Positions 39,843-49,239 of a stretch of 64,000 bases of DNA are shown piece by piece (position 1 is the stretch's first letter; every line of letters starts with the position of its first letter). A program made the translations under genes and the position numbers. Source of the DNA: Bacteroidia bacterium (GTDB lineage Bacteria; Bacteroidota; Bacteroidia; SpSt-205); NCBI GenBank assembly GCA_026003235.1, contig BPGW01000009.1, forward strand, positions 1-64,000, written 5' to 3'. The notes below the pieces were generated by a model. It saw only the letters and a program-made list of their open reading frames with translations. It searched no databases and was not told the DNA's origin.

Positions 39843-40082
39843 ATGAGCAATATTGAGGAACGCGTCAAAAACATCATCGTCAGCAAACTCGGCGTAGAAC
39901 CGGAAAAAGTAACGCGAGAAGCCACCTTTACTAACGATTTAGGTGCCGATTCCCTGGACACAGTAGAACTCATCATGGAATTTGAGAAGGAGTTCGGCAT
40001 CTCTATTCCCGACGAAGTGGCTGAGAAGATCGAGACGGTAGGCGACGCAATTGCGTATATTGAGCAGCACGCCAGCGCTTAA
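39843..40082 (+). CDS. acpP: Acyl carrier protein
   Basis: 79 residues, acidic. The phosphopantetheine site Ser lies in [20 protein letters not shown], the canonical DSL motif. Carries growing acyl chains in fatty acid synthesis. The stop overlaps the fabF start by one base (TAATG). The usual Bacteroidota order acpP-fabF-rnc is kept. Confidence 0.97.
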   Translation: MSNIEERVKNIIVSKLGVEPEKVTREATFTNDLGADSLDTVELIMEFEKEFGISIPDEVAEKIETVGDAIAYIEQHASA

Positions 40083-41314
40083 TGCGGCGAGTCGTGGTGA
40101 CTGGGGTGGGCGCCCTCACCCCCATCGGCCTGGATGCCCCTACCTATTGGCAAAACCTGCTTCAAGGCGTCAGCGGCGCGGACTATATCACAAAATTTGA
40201 CGCTTCTCACTTCCGTACCCGCTTTGCTTGCGAGCTGAAGGGGTTTGATCCCACAGCTTATATTGATAGGCGGGAAGCCCGGAAGATGGATGCCTTCACC
40301 CAGTACGCGCTTGTCGCCGCAGAAGAAGCCATACAAGATGCGGGGTTGTTGAAGGTTTCTCTGGATAAAGACGCGGTGGGCGTCGTTTTCTCCTCGGGCA
40401 TTGGAGGCCTGCAGACTTTCATTGAGGAGATGCGGGGCTACACACCGGGCGTCCCCCCCCGCTTCAATCCCTTCTTCATCCCCAAGATGATCATTGACAT
40501 TGCGGCGGGGCACATTTCCATCAAGTACGGGTTTCGGGGTCCCAACTACGCCACCGTCTCGGCGTGCGCTTCCTCCTCACACGCCATTGCGGATGGTTTT
40601 TTGCTTATCCAAGCGGGTCTGGCGGATGTGATGATCGTGGGCGGTAGCGAAGCCGCCATAAACGAAGCCGGGGTAGGGGGGTTCAACGCCATGCGGGCCC
40701 TTTCCGAACGCAACGAGGACCCCAAAACCGCCAGCCGCCCCTTTGACAAAGACCGGGACGGCTTTGTACTGGGGGAAGGGGCCGCTACCCTCGTGCTGGA
40801 GGAATTGGACCATGCACGCCGTCGCGGCGCACGCATCTACGCAGAGATCGTAGGGGTAGGGCTTTCAGCCGATGCTTACCATATCACGGCGCCTTGCGCC
40901 GAAGGAGCGACTCTGGTCATGCGCCGTGCCCTGCATCATGCCCGTATCCAACCCACCGAAGTGGACTACATCAATGTCCACGGCACTTCCACCCCCCTGG
41001 GAGACGTCTCCGAAACGCAAGCCATCAAGGAAGTCTTCGGAGAGCATGCCTATCAGCTCCACATCAGCTCCACCAAATCCATGATAGGGCACCTCTTAGG
41101 GGCGGCTGGAGCCGTAGAAGCCGTCGCCACCGTCCTCTCGGTGTACCACCAGCGCATCCACCCCACCATCAACCACTTCACCGATGACCCCGAATGTGAC
41201 CTCAACTACACCTTCCACCACCCCGTAGAAAAGCCCATCCGATACGCCCTGAGCAACAGCTTTGGCTTCGGAGGGCATAACGCCTGTCTTGTCTTCAAGC
41301 GGTATGTAGAATGA
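40082..41314 (+). CDS. fabF: 3-oxoacyl-ACP synthase II
   Basis: 410 residues, the family's normal length. The N-terminus is VVVTGVGALTPIGLDAPTYW. The catalytic Cys is in YATVSACASSSHAI, and the two His in INVHGTSTPLGD and STKSMIGHLLGAAGAVEAVA. Condenses malonyl-ACP with acyl-ACP in chain elongation. Overlaps rnc by 4 nt (ATGA). Confidence 0.95.
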   Translation: MRRVVVTGVGALTPIGLDAPTYWQNLLQGVSGADYITKFDASHFRTRFACELKGFDPTAYIDRREARKMDAFTQYALVAAEEAIQDAGLLKVSLDKDAVGVVFSSGIGGLQTFIEEMRGYTPGVPPRFNPFFIPKMIIDIAAGHISIKYGFRGPNYATVSACASSSHAIADGFLLIQAGLADVMIVGGSEAAINEAGVGGFNAMRALSERNEDPKTASRPFDKDRDGFVLGEGAATLVLEELDHARRRGARIYAEIVGVGLSADAYHITAPCAEGATLVMRRALHHARIQPTEVDYINVHGTSTPLGDVSETQAIKEVFGEHAYQLHISSTKSMIGHLLGAAGAVEAVATVLSVYHQRIHPTINHFTDDPECDLNYTFHHPVEKPIRYALSNSFGFGGHNACLVFKRYVE

Positions 41315-42021
41315 AGTTATGGCTTGCCCGGCTTTTCGGACCTGACCGGGCCCTCTATGCAGAGCTCAAGCGACTCATTGGGGCATACCCCACCGACCTT
41401 GAGTGGTACAAAATGGCTTTTTCGGTGCCCGCGCCCTCTCTTTCACGAGAGGCCTACTTAGCTGACTCGTATGAGAGGTTGGAGTTCTTGGGGGATGCGG
41501 TACTCCAGCTGGTGGTAACGGACTACATTTTTCGGCAGTATCCCCACTTTGACGAGGGGGAAATGACGGAGCTGCGCGCCAAGGTTGTCAACACCGACTA
41601 CCTCGTGGAAGTGGCTCAGCGGCTGATGCTGCCGAGCTTCATCCGTTCGCAAGGTCCCCTACCAAAGCGGCTGGATTACCTGGCCGACGTGGTGGAAGCT
41701 TTGATTGGGGCCATCTACATGGATCTAGGCTTTGAGCGGGCTCGGCTCTTCATCGTGCGGCGCATATTCCCCCTCATCAATTGGGCTCGCATGGAAGCGA
41801 CGGAATTCAACTACAAAGGGCGCTTCCTGGAGCTGGTGCAGCAAAAGCAGCTAGGCCAAGTGGAGTTTGTCGTGCAAGAGCGGCGTCGCACCGCCCGCGG
41901 CGAAGTCTTCGTGGTGTGCGTACGCCTCAACGGTAAAGAAATAAGCACCGGCACCGGCCTCCGCAAAAAAGAAGCCGAGCAGGCTGCGGCTCGAGCGGCC
42001 CTACGCCTTCTGTCCGAATGA
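41311..42021 (+). CDS. rnc: Ribonuclease III
   Basis: 236 residues. The signature YERLEFLGDAVLQLVVTDYI and the downstream LADVVEALIGAIYMDLG carry the acidic metal-binding residues. A C-terminal double-stranded RNA-binding domain contains FNYKGRFLELVQQKQLG and RKKEAEQAAARAALRLL. Processes rRNA and other double-stranded RNA. Overlaps fabF and pgpA by 4 nt on each side. Confidence 0.95.
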   Translation: MKLWLARLFGPDRALYAELKRLIGAYPTDLEWYKMAFSVPAPSLSREAYLADSYERLEFLGDAVLQLVVTDYIFRQYPHFDEGEMTELRAKVVNTDYLVEVAQRLMLPSFIRSQGPLPKRLDYLADVVEALIGAIYMDLGFERARLFIVRRIFPLINWARMEATEFNYKGRFLELVQQKQLGQVEFVVQERRRTARGEVFVVCVRLNGKEISTGTGLRKKEAEQAAARAALRLLSE

Positions 42022-42461
42022 AGAGGCCTCAGACCTGGGCGCAGTGGTGGCTCTCAGGCGCTGGAACAGGGTACCTCCCCGGCGCGCCAGCCACGTGGGG
42101 GAGCTTAGTGGGCTTGGGCTTACTGATAGGGTCAGCCTGGCTTCCGTGGGCGGTAAACCTGATTGCGTGGAGCGTAGCGCTGGGGGCAAGCCAAAAAGCT
42201 TTCCGCCAGGTCGCACCTCCCGAACCAGACCCCCCCTGGATCGTCGCAGACGAAATCTTAGCCCTATGGCTCGTGGGCCTCTTTTTCCCGCCCGCTACAG
42301 CTCAGCAGGCTGCGCTGGCCTTCTTGCTTTTCCGCTTCTGGGATATCACCAAGCTATGGCCCGCCGTTATCGCTGAGAAGATTCCAGGCTTCTGGGGTAT
42401 CTTAGCCGACGATCTGGTAGCTGCTCTGTATACCCTCCTATGTCTCTGGCTTCTGGCGTGA
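42018..42461 (+). CDS. pgpA: Phosphatidylglycerophosphatase A-like protein
   Basis: 147 residues with several membrane helices. PgpA motifs: SGAGTGYLPGAPATWGSLVG, WIVADEILALWLVGLFFP, FRFWDITKLWPAVIAEK and GILADDLVAALY. Normally removes phosphate from phosphatidylglycerol phosphate. It sits directly before a UbiA/DprE1-like pair, so it could instead supply the phosphatase step of prenyl-phosphoryl pentose synthesis; that is inference. Overlaps rnc and ubiA. Confidence 0.85.
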   Translation: MKRPQTWAQWWLSGAGTGYLPGAPATWGSLVGLGLLIGSAWLPWAVNLIAWSVALGASQKAFRQVAPPEPDPPWIVADEILALWLVGLFFPPATAQQAALAFLLFRFWDITKLWPAVIAEKIPGFWGILADDLVAALYTLLCLWLLA

Positions 42462-43318
42462 AAGGGTGGGTACAGCTTCTGCGCCCCCACCAGTACACCA
42501 AAAATGTCCTTCTCTTCGTGCCCATGGTCTTTGGCCGCCGCTGGGACGCTTGGCCTGAAACGCTCCTGGGATTTGTAGCCTGGAGCCTGATGGCTTCGGC
42601 CATTTACGCTTTCAATGACGCCCGGGATGCGGCGGCCGATCGCCTTCATCCCACCAAGCGGCTGCGACCTGTGGCCGCAGGTCTGGTATCGCCTCAGATA
42701 GCTTATTGGACTGCCCTCTTGCTGGGTCTTTTGAGTCTGAGCGGCGCCTTCGCCCTAAATGGGCCCTTCGCTCAGCTGCTCCTATTGTATGGGGCCAACG
42801 CCCTCCTCTACACCTTGTACTTCAAGAAGCTGCCCCTCATAGATGTATTCAGCATTGCGGCGGGCTTTCTACTGCGAGTCTACGGAGGAGCCCAGGTTGG
42901 GCAGATACCCGTTTCTGGCTACCTCTTCATGGTGGTCTTCTTTTTGTCCCTCTTTCTGGCGCTGGGCAAAAGACGCCACGAACTGCTGCTTTTGCCCCCC
43001 GAAGCCACCCAGGCCAGCCGAAAAAGCCTCAAAGGCTACTCGGTCTACTACCTGGACCAGCTGATGAACATTTCGGCTACCCTCACGCTCACAGTCTACA
43101 TCTTGTACCTGATGCACACGCACTTCACTTGGCTATGGGGTACGCTCCCGCTGGTGGTGCTGGGCCTTTTTCGCTACTACCACCTCACGCACAACCAGGG
43201 CGCTGGCGAACCCAGCCGCGACCTTTTTGCCGATAAGATGCTCCTCCTGATCGGCGCTGTTTACGGCGGGCTGGCTTTGCTGGAGACATTGGAGGTGCCT
43301 TTTCCGCCTTATCCATGA
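42458..43318 (+). CDS. UbiA-family prenyltransferase, decaprenyl-phosphate phosphoribosyltransferase-like
   Basis: About 286 residues with 8-9 membrane helices. The first Asp-rich motif is YAFNDARDAAADRLHPTKRL followed by RP, typical of DPPR synthases, and the N-terminus LLRPHQYTKNVLLFVP matches that subgroup. It would transfer 5-phosphoribose from PRPP to a polyprenyl phosphate. The neighbouring DprE1-like oxidase supports this. I prefer the GTG at 42458 (GTGA overlap with pgpA); an ATG at 42440 is possible. Confidence 0.8.
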   Translation: MKGWVQLLRPHQYTKNVLLFVPMVFGRRWDAWPETLLGFVAWSLMASAIYAFNDARDAAADRLHPTKRLRPVAAGLVSPQIAYWTALLLGLLSLSGAFALNGPFAQLLLLYGANALLYTLYFKKLPLIDVFSIAAGFLLRVYGGAQVGQIPVSGYLFMVVFFLSLFLALGKRRHELLLLPPEATQASRKSLKGYSVYYLDQLMNISATLTLTVYILYLMHTHFTWLWGTLPLVVLGLFRYYHLTHNQGAGEPSRDLFADKMLLLIGAVYGGLALLETLEVPFPPYP

Positions 43319-44610
43319 AGCGCATCACAGGATGGGGACGATACCCGGTGGGTCACTCCGAAGTGAAGCCCCTCCTCTCGGTAGAAAAGTTTCCTGAAGG
43401 AGTGGGGATTCCCCGCGGGCTTGGACGCAGTTACGGCGATGCCTCTTTTTGTAGTGAGGGCTACACCTGGGACACAAGCCCTTTGAATCGCTTTCTGACC
43501 TGGGATCCGGACACAGGCCTGCTGGTTGCCGAAGCGGGAGTAAGCTTATATGCCGTGATCCAACGCTTCTTGCCTGAAGGGTGGTTTCCGCCGGTGGTGC
43601 CCGGCACGCAGTTCGTGACCCTGGGAGGGGCCTTCGCCAGCAACATCCATGGTAAGAACCACCATGTGAACGGTGCCTTCGCCGACCATGTGGCGTGGAT
43701 AGACTTGCTCCTACCGTCAGGCGAAATTCGGCGGCTGGACCCCTCAGACCCGCTCTTCTGGGCTACGGCAGGTGGTATGGGACTCACAGGCATTGTACTC
43801 CGCTTAGCCTTGCGGCTCCAGCGCGTCCCCAGCGCCTATATCGCCAATCTCGTCTATCGTCCCGCCGACTGGGAAGCTCTCCTAAGCGTTCTACTTGAAG
43901 AGGAGATGCACTACCCCTTTGCCGTGGCCTGGGTAGACCATACCGACAGGCGAGGTAAGGGCGTGGTGCATCTGGGGCGCTTCGCCGAGGTGGAGGAACT
44001 TCCCCCGGCTTGGCAAAAGCACCCTTTTCGGACCCTTCGGGCTGGGCTGTGGCGCGTGCCCTCTTGGCTGACGGTGCCAGCTTTCGGACGCCTCACAGCG
44101 CCCCTGATCAGCAAGGTCTACCGACTGCGCCATACCCCTGGCCAAAAGCTTCTGCCCTACGCCCCCTACTTCTTCCCCCTGGATGGGGTAGGAGAGTGGA
44201 ACCGCCTTTGGGGCCCCCGAGGGTTCGTCCAGTTTCAGTTTGTGGTGCCCATGCAAACAGGACTGGAAAGGGTCTGGAGACGATTGCAGAAGGCCCCGGC
44301 ACGCAGCTTCCTCACCGTCCTCAAGCGGTTGGGGGCTCAACGCGGACCGTTGGCTTTTTCAGGGCCTGGGTGGACTTTGGCGATAGATCTCCCTGCCACT
44401 GAAGCCGTCTTTCGGTTTCTACGCTCGCTCACCGATCTCGTCTTAGCCGAAGGCGGCCGTATCTACCTCACCAAAGACAGCCTCCTTCACCCCGAGCAGT
44501 TTCGGGCCGCTTATCCCGAGTGGGAAGCCTTCCTCCAAATCAAAGCCTCCGTGGACCCGCATTACCGCCTTCGTTCGGACCTCAGTCAGCGCCTGGGCCT
44601 GCAGCCCTAA
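43315..44610 (+). CDS. DprE1-like FAD-dependent oxidase of polyprenyl-phosphoryl ribose
   Basis: 431 residues. The FAD-binding PCMH domain has IPRGLGRSYGDASF and GGAFASNIHGKNHHVNGAFA followed by DHV, both characteristic of DprE1. The C-terminal IYLTKDSLLHPEQFRAAYPE and VDPHYRLRSDLSQRLGL also match. DprE1 oxidises decaprenyl-phosphoryl ribose at C2, and a reductase (DprE2) completes epimerisation to arabinose. No DprE2 candidate with a full active site lies next to it. Overlaps ubiA by 4 nt. Confidence 0.82.
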   Translation: MKRITGWGRYPVGHSEVKPLLSVEKFPEGVGIPRGLGRSYGDASFCSEGYTWDTSPLNRFLTWDPDTGLLVAEAGVSLYAVIQRFLPEGWFPPVVPGTQFVTLGGAFASNIHGKNHHVNGAFADHVAWIDLLLPSGEIRRLDPSDPLFWATAGGMGLTGIVLRLALRLQRVPSAYIANLVYRPADWEALLSVLLEEEMHYPFAVAWVDHTDRRGKGVVHLGRFAEVEELPPAWQKHPFRTLRAGLWRVPSWLTVPAFGRLTAPLISKVYRLRHTPGQKLLPYAPYFFPLDGVGEWNRLWGPRGFVQFQFVVPMQTGLERVWRRLQKAPARSFLTVLKRLGAQRGPLAFSGPGWTLAIDLPATEAVFRFLRSLTDLVLAEGGRIYLTKDSLLHPEQFRAAYPEWEAFLQIKASVDPHYRLRSDLSQRLGLQP

Positions 44611-44668
44611 GCAGGTTCGCTTCTTTCCTTACTTCCCTCTTTCAGACGGGACTCCACCCCCAGGGGCC

Positions 44669-44676
44669 TATCTTTG
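44669..44676 (+). promoter_or_regulatory. -7 box TATCTTTG of the DUF2723 gene
   Basis: Lies 6 nt before the ATG at 44683 and fixes that start over the TTG at 44674 that overlaps the box. Confidence 0.6.
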
Positions 44677-44682
44677 TGCCCG

Positions 44683-47649
44683 ATGGACTATCCAAAGCAA
44701 ACTCGTCTCTTCGGGGGTCTCGTCTTTGCGGTAGCGCTCCTCACTTACGGCCTCACCGTAGCACCTACCGCCAGTTTCTGGGATTGTGGGGAGTTCATTG
44801 CGACCGCCAACGAACTGGAAGTACCTCACCCGCCTGGAGCCCCTCTCTACCTTGTCGTAGCCCGCATTTTTGCCATGTTAGCCCCTTCTCCTGAGAAGGT
44901 CGCCCTTTTCGTGAACGGGGTGAGCGTACTGGCGGGTGCCCTCACTTCGCTCCTGATTGCCTGGATCACCATGCACTTTGCCAAGCGGGCCCTGGGACAG
45001 CCCGAAAGCCTCCGAGTGGGCTTTGCTGGCTTGATCGCAGGCCTGGTGTGCACCTTCACCGATTCCGTCTGGTTCAACACCGTAGAAGCCGAAGTGTATG
45101 CCCCCAGCGCTTTCTTTACCGCGCTGGTGGTGTGGCTCATGTGCGTGTGGGAAGAGACCCCCAGCCCACGCCGCCAAAATCAGCTCCTGATCCTGATTGC
45201 ATTCGTTTTCGGCCTTTCCATAGGCGTGCACCTGCTGAATCTGCTTACCCTGCCGGCGCTGGCGCTGATGTACTACTTCCGCAAGGCCGAAAAGCCAACC
45301 TGGAAAGGCGCCCTGATAGCCTTCTTAGCTGGAGGGGCCCTTCTTGGATTTCTTCAGTATGGCGTGATCCAATACACCGTATCGCTGGCTTGGCCCTTGG
45401 AAAAAGGGCTCGTTGGCACCGAAAATCCCCAGACCGGCGAAATAACCGGTTTAGGCTTGCCCTACGGAAGCGGATTGGCGCTTTTTATTGTGCTTCTCTT
45501 TACCGTCCTGACGCTGCTGGTGATCTATGCAGAAAAGCGCCAACACCCCCTGCTCAGTACCGCAGCCCTCAGCTTGCTTTTTGTATACCTGGGCTACTCC
45601 ACCTATGCGGTAATCTTCTTGCGCTCCCAAGTAAGCCCCCCCATTGACGAAAACGACCCGGGCAATGTGCCGAACTTCCTCAGCTACCTCAAACGAGAAC
45701 AGTACGGCGAAACGCCCATCCTCTGGGGCACCCTCTACAACGCTATGCCCATAGACTACGACGAGAAAGGGGAGATTTTCCTCCGATATCCGAATTCCCC
45801 TCGCTATGTCTACGAAGGGCCACGCCTGGGATACAAGTATGCCAGCAAAGACTACCGGTTCTTTCCTCGCATGTGGAGCCCCTCCCATTATGCAGGGCAA
45901 GGCCCCTTCAGCTACATCAACTACGTCAAAAACAAGGGAGCCGACCCCCAAAACCCTTACGACGACAAGCCTACCGGCATGGAGAACCTGAAGTTCTTTT
46001 TTGACTACCAGCTCTACCACATGTACATCCGCTACTTCCTCATGAATTTTGTGGGACGAGAGTCGGAGGTGCAAGACAGCCGATGGGAGAGCGGACTGGA
46101 GCTGGCCCGGCTGCGGAAACTCCCCGCTCACCGAAAGAAGGACCCTTCTAAAGCGCATTATTATGGCTTGCCGCTTCTGCTTGGGCTTCTGGGGGCAAGC
46201 TGGCAATGGGGCCGTAACCGCCGGCATTTTGCGGTCATCGCCACGCTCTTTTTCCTCACAGGTATAGCCATCATCCTCTACCTCAACCAGCCCCCTAACC
46301 AACCCCGGGAACGGGACTATTCCTATGTGGGGTCTTTCATCACCTTTGCTATCTGGGTAGGGCTGGGGGTGATTGCGCTCGCTGAAGGGGCCGAAAAGCT
46401 CCTTCGGCGCAACGCAGATACGATCGTAGGGGTGGCTTCGTTGGGGGTGCCCCTCCTCATGGCAGCTAAGAACTGGAAGTGGCACTCCCGCGCCGGCAAT
46501 TATGTGCCGCCCGATAGCGCGTACAACTTCCTCATCTCCTGCCCCCCCAACGCTATCCTTTTCACCAACGGCGACAACGACACCTTCCCCCTCTGGTACC
46601 TGCAAGAGGTAGAGGGGGTTCGCACCGACGTGCGGATCGTGAACCTGAGCCTGCTCAACACCGACTGGTACATCGCCCAGCTCAAATACCAATCCAGCAA
46701 CGAAGCTCCCCCCGTGCCGATTTCTATCTCGGATGAAGTATTCATGGGGGAGAAGAGCGCTACGCTACCTGTCCAAAGCCAAACGCTGGTCTTGCCTGTG
46801 GATAAAACCGCCTTCCTGCAGAACTACCCCGAAGCTCAGCGCTTTGCGCCCGAGAGCCTGGCTGATACCTTGCGCTGGCAAATGCCCGTGCGAGGCGGAG
46901 AGAAAAACAGCTACCTCCTCAAGCAAGACTACATGACGATGGACATTGTGCTGACCAACCTTCGGCAAGGATGGAAGCGCCCCATCTGCTTTGCCAATAC
47001 GCTGCCTTCCTTTAGCTATTTGGGCCTGCAAGACTACCTGTACATGCGAGGCACCGTGTACGAGCTTTTGCCCCTCAAGCCCCAAGGCGGCCCCAAAGGC
47101 AGCATTTACAACGCAGCGATCCAGGATAGCTTCACCTACGACCTCCTCACCAAGGTATACCGGTACCGAAACCTCAACCGACCCGACATCTTCTACGACA
47201 GCAACACCCAGCGCATGATCGCCAACTACCGTTCGGTCTTCTATCGCCTGGTAGATTACTACACTCAAAAGGCAGACACCTTGCGCAGCGACACCCTTGA
47301 GGCCCAAAAGCTGCGAGAAAAGGGCAAAAACCTCCTACAGTTTCTTCAAAAAACCATCTCTTGGGAAAGCTGCCCCCTTGAGCCGTATCAAATCGCCCAG
47401 GAAGCGGGCCTGTGGTTAGGTCTGGGCAGCCAAGACGAAGCCCAAAAGCTCTACCGGCAAGCCCTCCAGATGCTCAAAGAAGAAGTGGCCTACGCCAACT
47501 ACGCTAAGCAGCCGCTGGACGAGATGAGCCAGTACGGCATAGAGATGGTGGCGCGGGGAGCCATGGGACTGAGGGATTCGCTCCTTGTCCGGGAAGCCCT
47601 GGACCTGTATGAAAAAAGCCGTTCTTTGGGCATTCCTTCTCGCCGCTAA
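44683..47649 (+). CDS. DUF2723 multi-pass membrane protein (GT-C-like)
   Basis: 988 residues. The N-terminal signature FWDCGEFIATANELEVPHPP followed by GAPLY is diagnostic of DUF2723, a family resembling protein O-mannosyltransferases. About 11-12 helices are followed by a soluble region (ILFTNGDNDTFPLWYLQEVE) and a helical C-terminus. Bacteroidota O-glycosylate many periplasmic and surface proteins; participation here is inference. Its 3' end overlaps the next gene by 41 nt. Confidence 0.85.
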   Translation: MDYPKQTRLFGGLVFAVALLTYGLTVAPTASFWDCGEFIATANELEVPHPPGAPLYLVVARIFAMLAPSPEKVALFVNGVSVLAGALTSLLIAWITMHFAKRALGQPESLRVGFAGLIAGLVCTFTDSVWFNTVEAEVYAPSAFFTALVVWLMCVWEETPSPRRQNQLLILIAFVFGLSIGVHLLNLLTLPALALMYYFRKAEKPTWKGALIAFLAGGALLGFLQYGVIQYTVSLAWPLEKGLVGTENPQTGEITGLGLPYGSGLALFIVLLFTVLTLLVIYAEKRQHPLLSTAALSLLFVYLGYSTYAVIFLRSQVSPPIDENDPGNVPNFLSYLKREQYGETPILWGTLYNAMPIDYDEKGEIFLRYPNSPRYVYEGPRLGYKYASKDYRFFPRMWSPSHYAGQGPFSYINYVKNKGADPQNPYDDKPTGMENLKFFFDYQLYHMYIRYFLMNFVGRESEVQDSRWESGLELARLRKLPAHRKKDPSKAHYYGLPLLLGLLGASWQWGRNRRHFAVIATLFFLTGIAIILYLNQPPNQPRERDYSYVGSFITFAIWVGLGVIALAEGAEKLLRRNADTIVGVASLGVPLLMAAKNWKWHSRAGNYVPPDSAYNFLISCPPNAILFTNGDNDTFPLWYLQEVEGVRTDVRIVNLSLLNTDWYIAQLKYQSSNEAPPVPISISDEVFMGEKSATLPVQSQTLVLPVDKTAFLQNYPEAQRFAPESLADTLRWQMPVRGGEKNSYLLKQDYMTMDIVLTNLRQGWKRPICFANTLPSFSYLGLQDYLYMRGTVYELLPLKPQGGPKGSIYNAAIQDSFTYDLLTKVYRYRNLNRPDIFYDSNTQRMIANYRSVFYRLVDYYTQKADTLRSDTLEAQKLREKGKNLLQFLQKTISWESCPLEPYQIAQEAGLWLGLGSQDEAQKLYRQALQMLKEEVAYANYAKQPLDEMSQYGIEMVARGAMGLRDSLLVREALDLYEKSRSLGIPSRR

Positions 47650-48535
47650 GGCCCAGGTGCTGTGGATAGAACGAGCCTCGGAGGCGTCCAGCCTCCCTCT
47701 CCAAGCCCAAGCGTATCGCATAAGCTCAGAGGAGTGGGTTTTCGCCATCAAGCTGAACCTAACCTCCTGGCTTCCTTACGGTTTTGACTCCAGCGTGCCT
47801 ATACGGGCCGAACTGATAGACGAAAAGGGGCCTTTGGCTGAGACCCTTTTCACTGTGCCGCTGGAGCCCCACTGGCAGGGTAGCTGGCGATGGAAGCTGA
47901 CGCACCAGCCCCACTCTACCTGGGTAGGCTTGCAAGTAAGCTGCCCAGAAGCGCCTGAAGGGCCGTTTTTTACGCAATTTGCTTGGCCGGCGGAGCCGAC
48001 CGGTTTCTGGGTAGAGAGCGCTTCCACCTTGCTCACGCCGCCCGTGGAAGTCAAACGCCCCGACGGCACCGCCGAAAAAGTTTCCCCCGGCCAAGCTCGG
48101 TGGGAGGCTTACTTCGTGCCGGCCCCCGTAGATACAAGCCTGCCCCTCCCTCCTTACCTGCTCAAACGAAAAAAGAAATCCCCTCTCGTTTCGTCCTCCT
48201 GCGCTTGGCACTTGCGAGGAGACACAAGCCGGGTATTTTGGACTTGCCGGTGGCCCGCTCGGCCTTACGCCGCACCTGGAGGAACCCTCCCTCAGCCAGC
48301 CCCAGACCAATGGGAAGCCGCCTTCCAACGGTTTTCGGATCGCAAGCCCGGCGACCGCTCCGACCGGGGGCTGATCTTTCTCTTCGTAGGGGAACCTCCC
48401 CTCCGCCTCTTGACCCTCTCCAGCGAAGTGTGGGTTTACCCTGACGAGCGACTTAGCTTTCACTTCGTCTACGAAGAGGGCACTTGGAAGCTGGTGCGGA
48501 AACTGGAATACCAAGGCCTGTGGAAAAAACGGTAG
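47609..48535 (+). CDS. Secreted protein with a degenerate GWxTD-like C-terminus
   Basis: 308 residues from the ATG at 47609, with signal peptide MKKAVLWAFLLAAKAQ. The middle is beta-rich without a recognised domain. Near the C-terminus RKPGDRSDRGLIFLFVGEPP resembles the GWxTD motif region (GWRTDRGxIYIxxGPP) of a Bacteroidota/Acidobacteria secreted family, but Trp and Thr are replaced. Function unknown. The start is inside the end of the DUF2723 gene. Confidence 0.55.
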   Translation: MKKAVLWAFLLAAKAQVLWIERASEASSLPLQAQAYRISSEEWVFAIKLNLTSWLPYGFDSSVPIRAELIDEKGPLAETLFTVPLEPHWQGSWRWKLTHQPHSTWVGLQVSCPEAPEGPFFTQFAWPAEPTGFWVESASTLLTPPVEVKRPDGTAEKVSPGQARWEAYFVPAPVDTSLPLPPYLLKRKKKSPLVSSSCAWHLRGDTSRVFWTCRWPARPYAAPGGTLPQPAPDQWEAAFQRFSDRKPGDRSDRGLIFLFVGEPPLRLLTLSSEVWVYPDERLSFHFVYEEGTWKLVRKLEYQGLWKKR

Positions 48536-49237
48536 TTTTCAACCTACGCGCCTTACGCCGAGCGCTGGAAGGCGGCGCTTCGGTGGAAAAAATCCTCCTT
48601 CTCCAAGGTCAGGCGCCTCCTCGCGAGCTGTGGCACCTCATCAAAAAGTATGAGCTGTCCTTCCAGCATGTGCCGCCTGGCCAGCTTCCGAAAGGGCAGG
48701 CTTGGGTGGCCTACCTTAGCCCGCTACCCCTCTATGCTCTTGAGGCTTGCCTTGCCGAACCCCCTCAGGGCGTGGCGCTGGCGCTGGTAGGCCTGACCGA
48801 CCCCCACAATGTAGGGGCTATCTGCCGCCATGCCGCCGCTTTCGGGGGTGACGTGGGTGTTTCTGCGCAGCGAAGGAACTCCCCTCCTCTCCAACGAAAC
48901 CATATGGCGCAGCAGCGCAGGGGCTTTGCCCCACCTAAAGTTTGTTCGCACCCCCCATCTGCGGCAGTCGCTGCGAAAGCTTAGGGAAGCAGGCTGGCAC
49001 GCGGTAGGGACCGTGCGGCCGACTTTCTCGGGCGCCTTGCCCTACCGAACCTGGTCTTGGGAAAAGCCCACGCTTATCCTGCTGGGCAGCGAAGAGAAGG
49101 GCCTGCCCCCCGAATACCTGGCAGAATGCGAGCGGCTCCTCACGATTCCACACACCCCGCACGTAGAGTCGCTCAACGTAAGCGCAGCCGCAGCCATCTT
49201 ACTGGCAGAGGCGTACTTTCACCAAGAGGGACGGTAG
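48520..49237 (+). CDS. SpoU/TrmH-family RNA 2'-O-methyltransferase; one frameshift
   Basis: 238 residues after repair. Three knotted-fold motifs are present but in two frames: LVGLTDPHNVGAICRHAAAF (motif 1), LILLGSEEKGLPPEYL (motif 2) and ESLNVSAAAAILLAEAYF (motif 3). The break is at a G5 run (48844-48848); dropping one G gives a continuous 717-nt frame. Uses S-adenosylmethionine to methylate ribose in tRNA or rRNA; the exact site is unclear. GTG start overlapping the previous gene by 16 nt. Confidence 0.82.
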
Positions 49238-49239
49238 CT

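Noticed and set aside
38994-40082. An unbroken 362-codon frame that appears to fuse DUF58 to acyl carrier protein
   Set aside because: The true DUF58 C-terminus is in another frame and stops at 39804; acpP has its own promoter box and ATG at 39843. The fusion results from a one-base excess near 39674.
45451-46692. A 413-codon minus-strand frame opposite the DUF2723 gene
   Set aside because: No domain; it is antisense shadow of a well-supported membrane protein gene.
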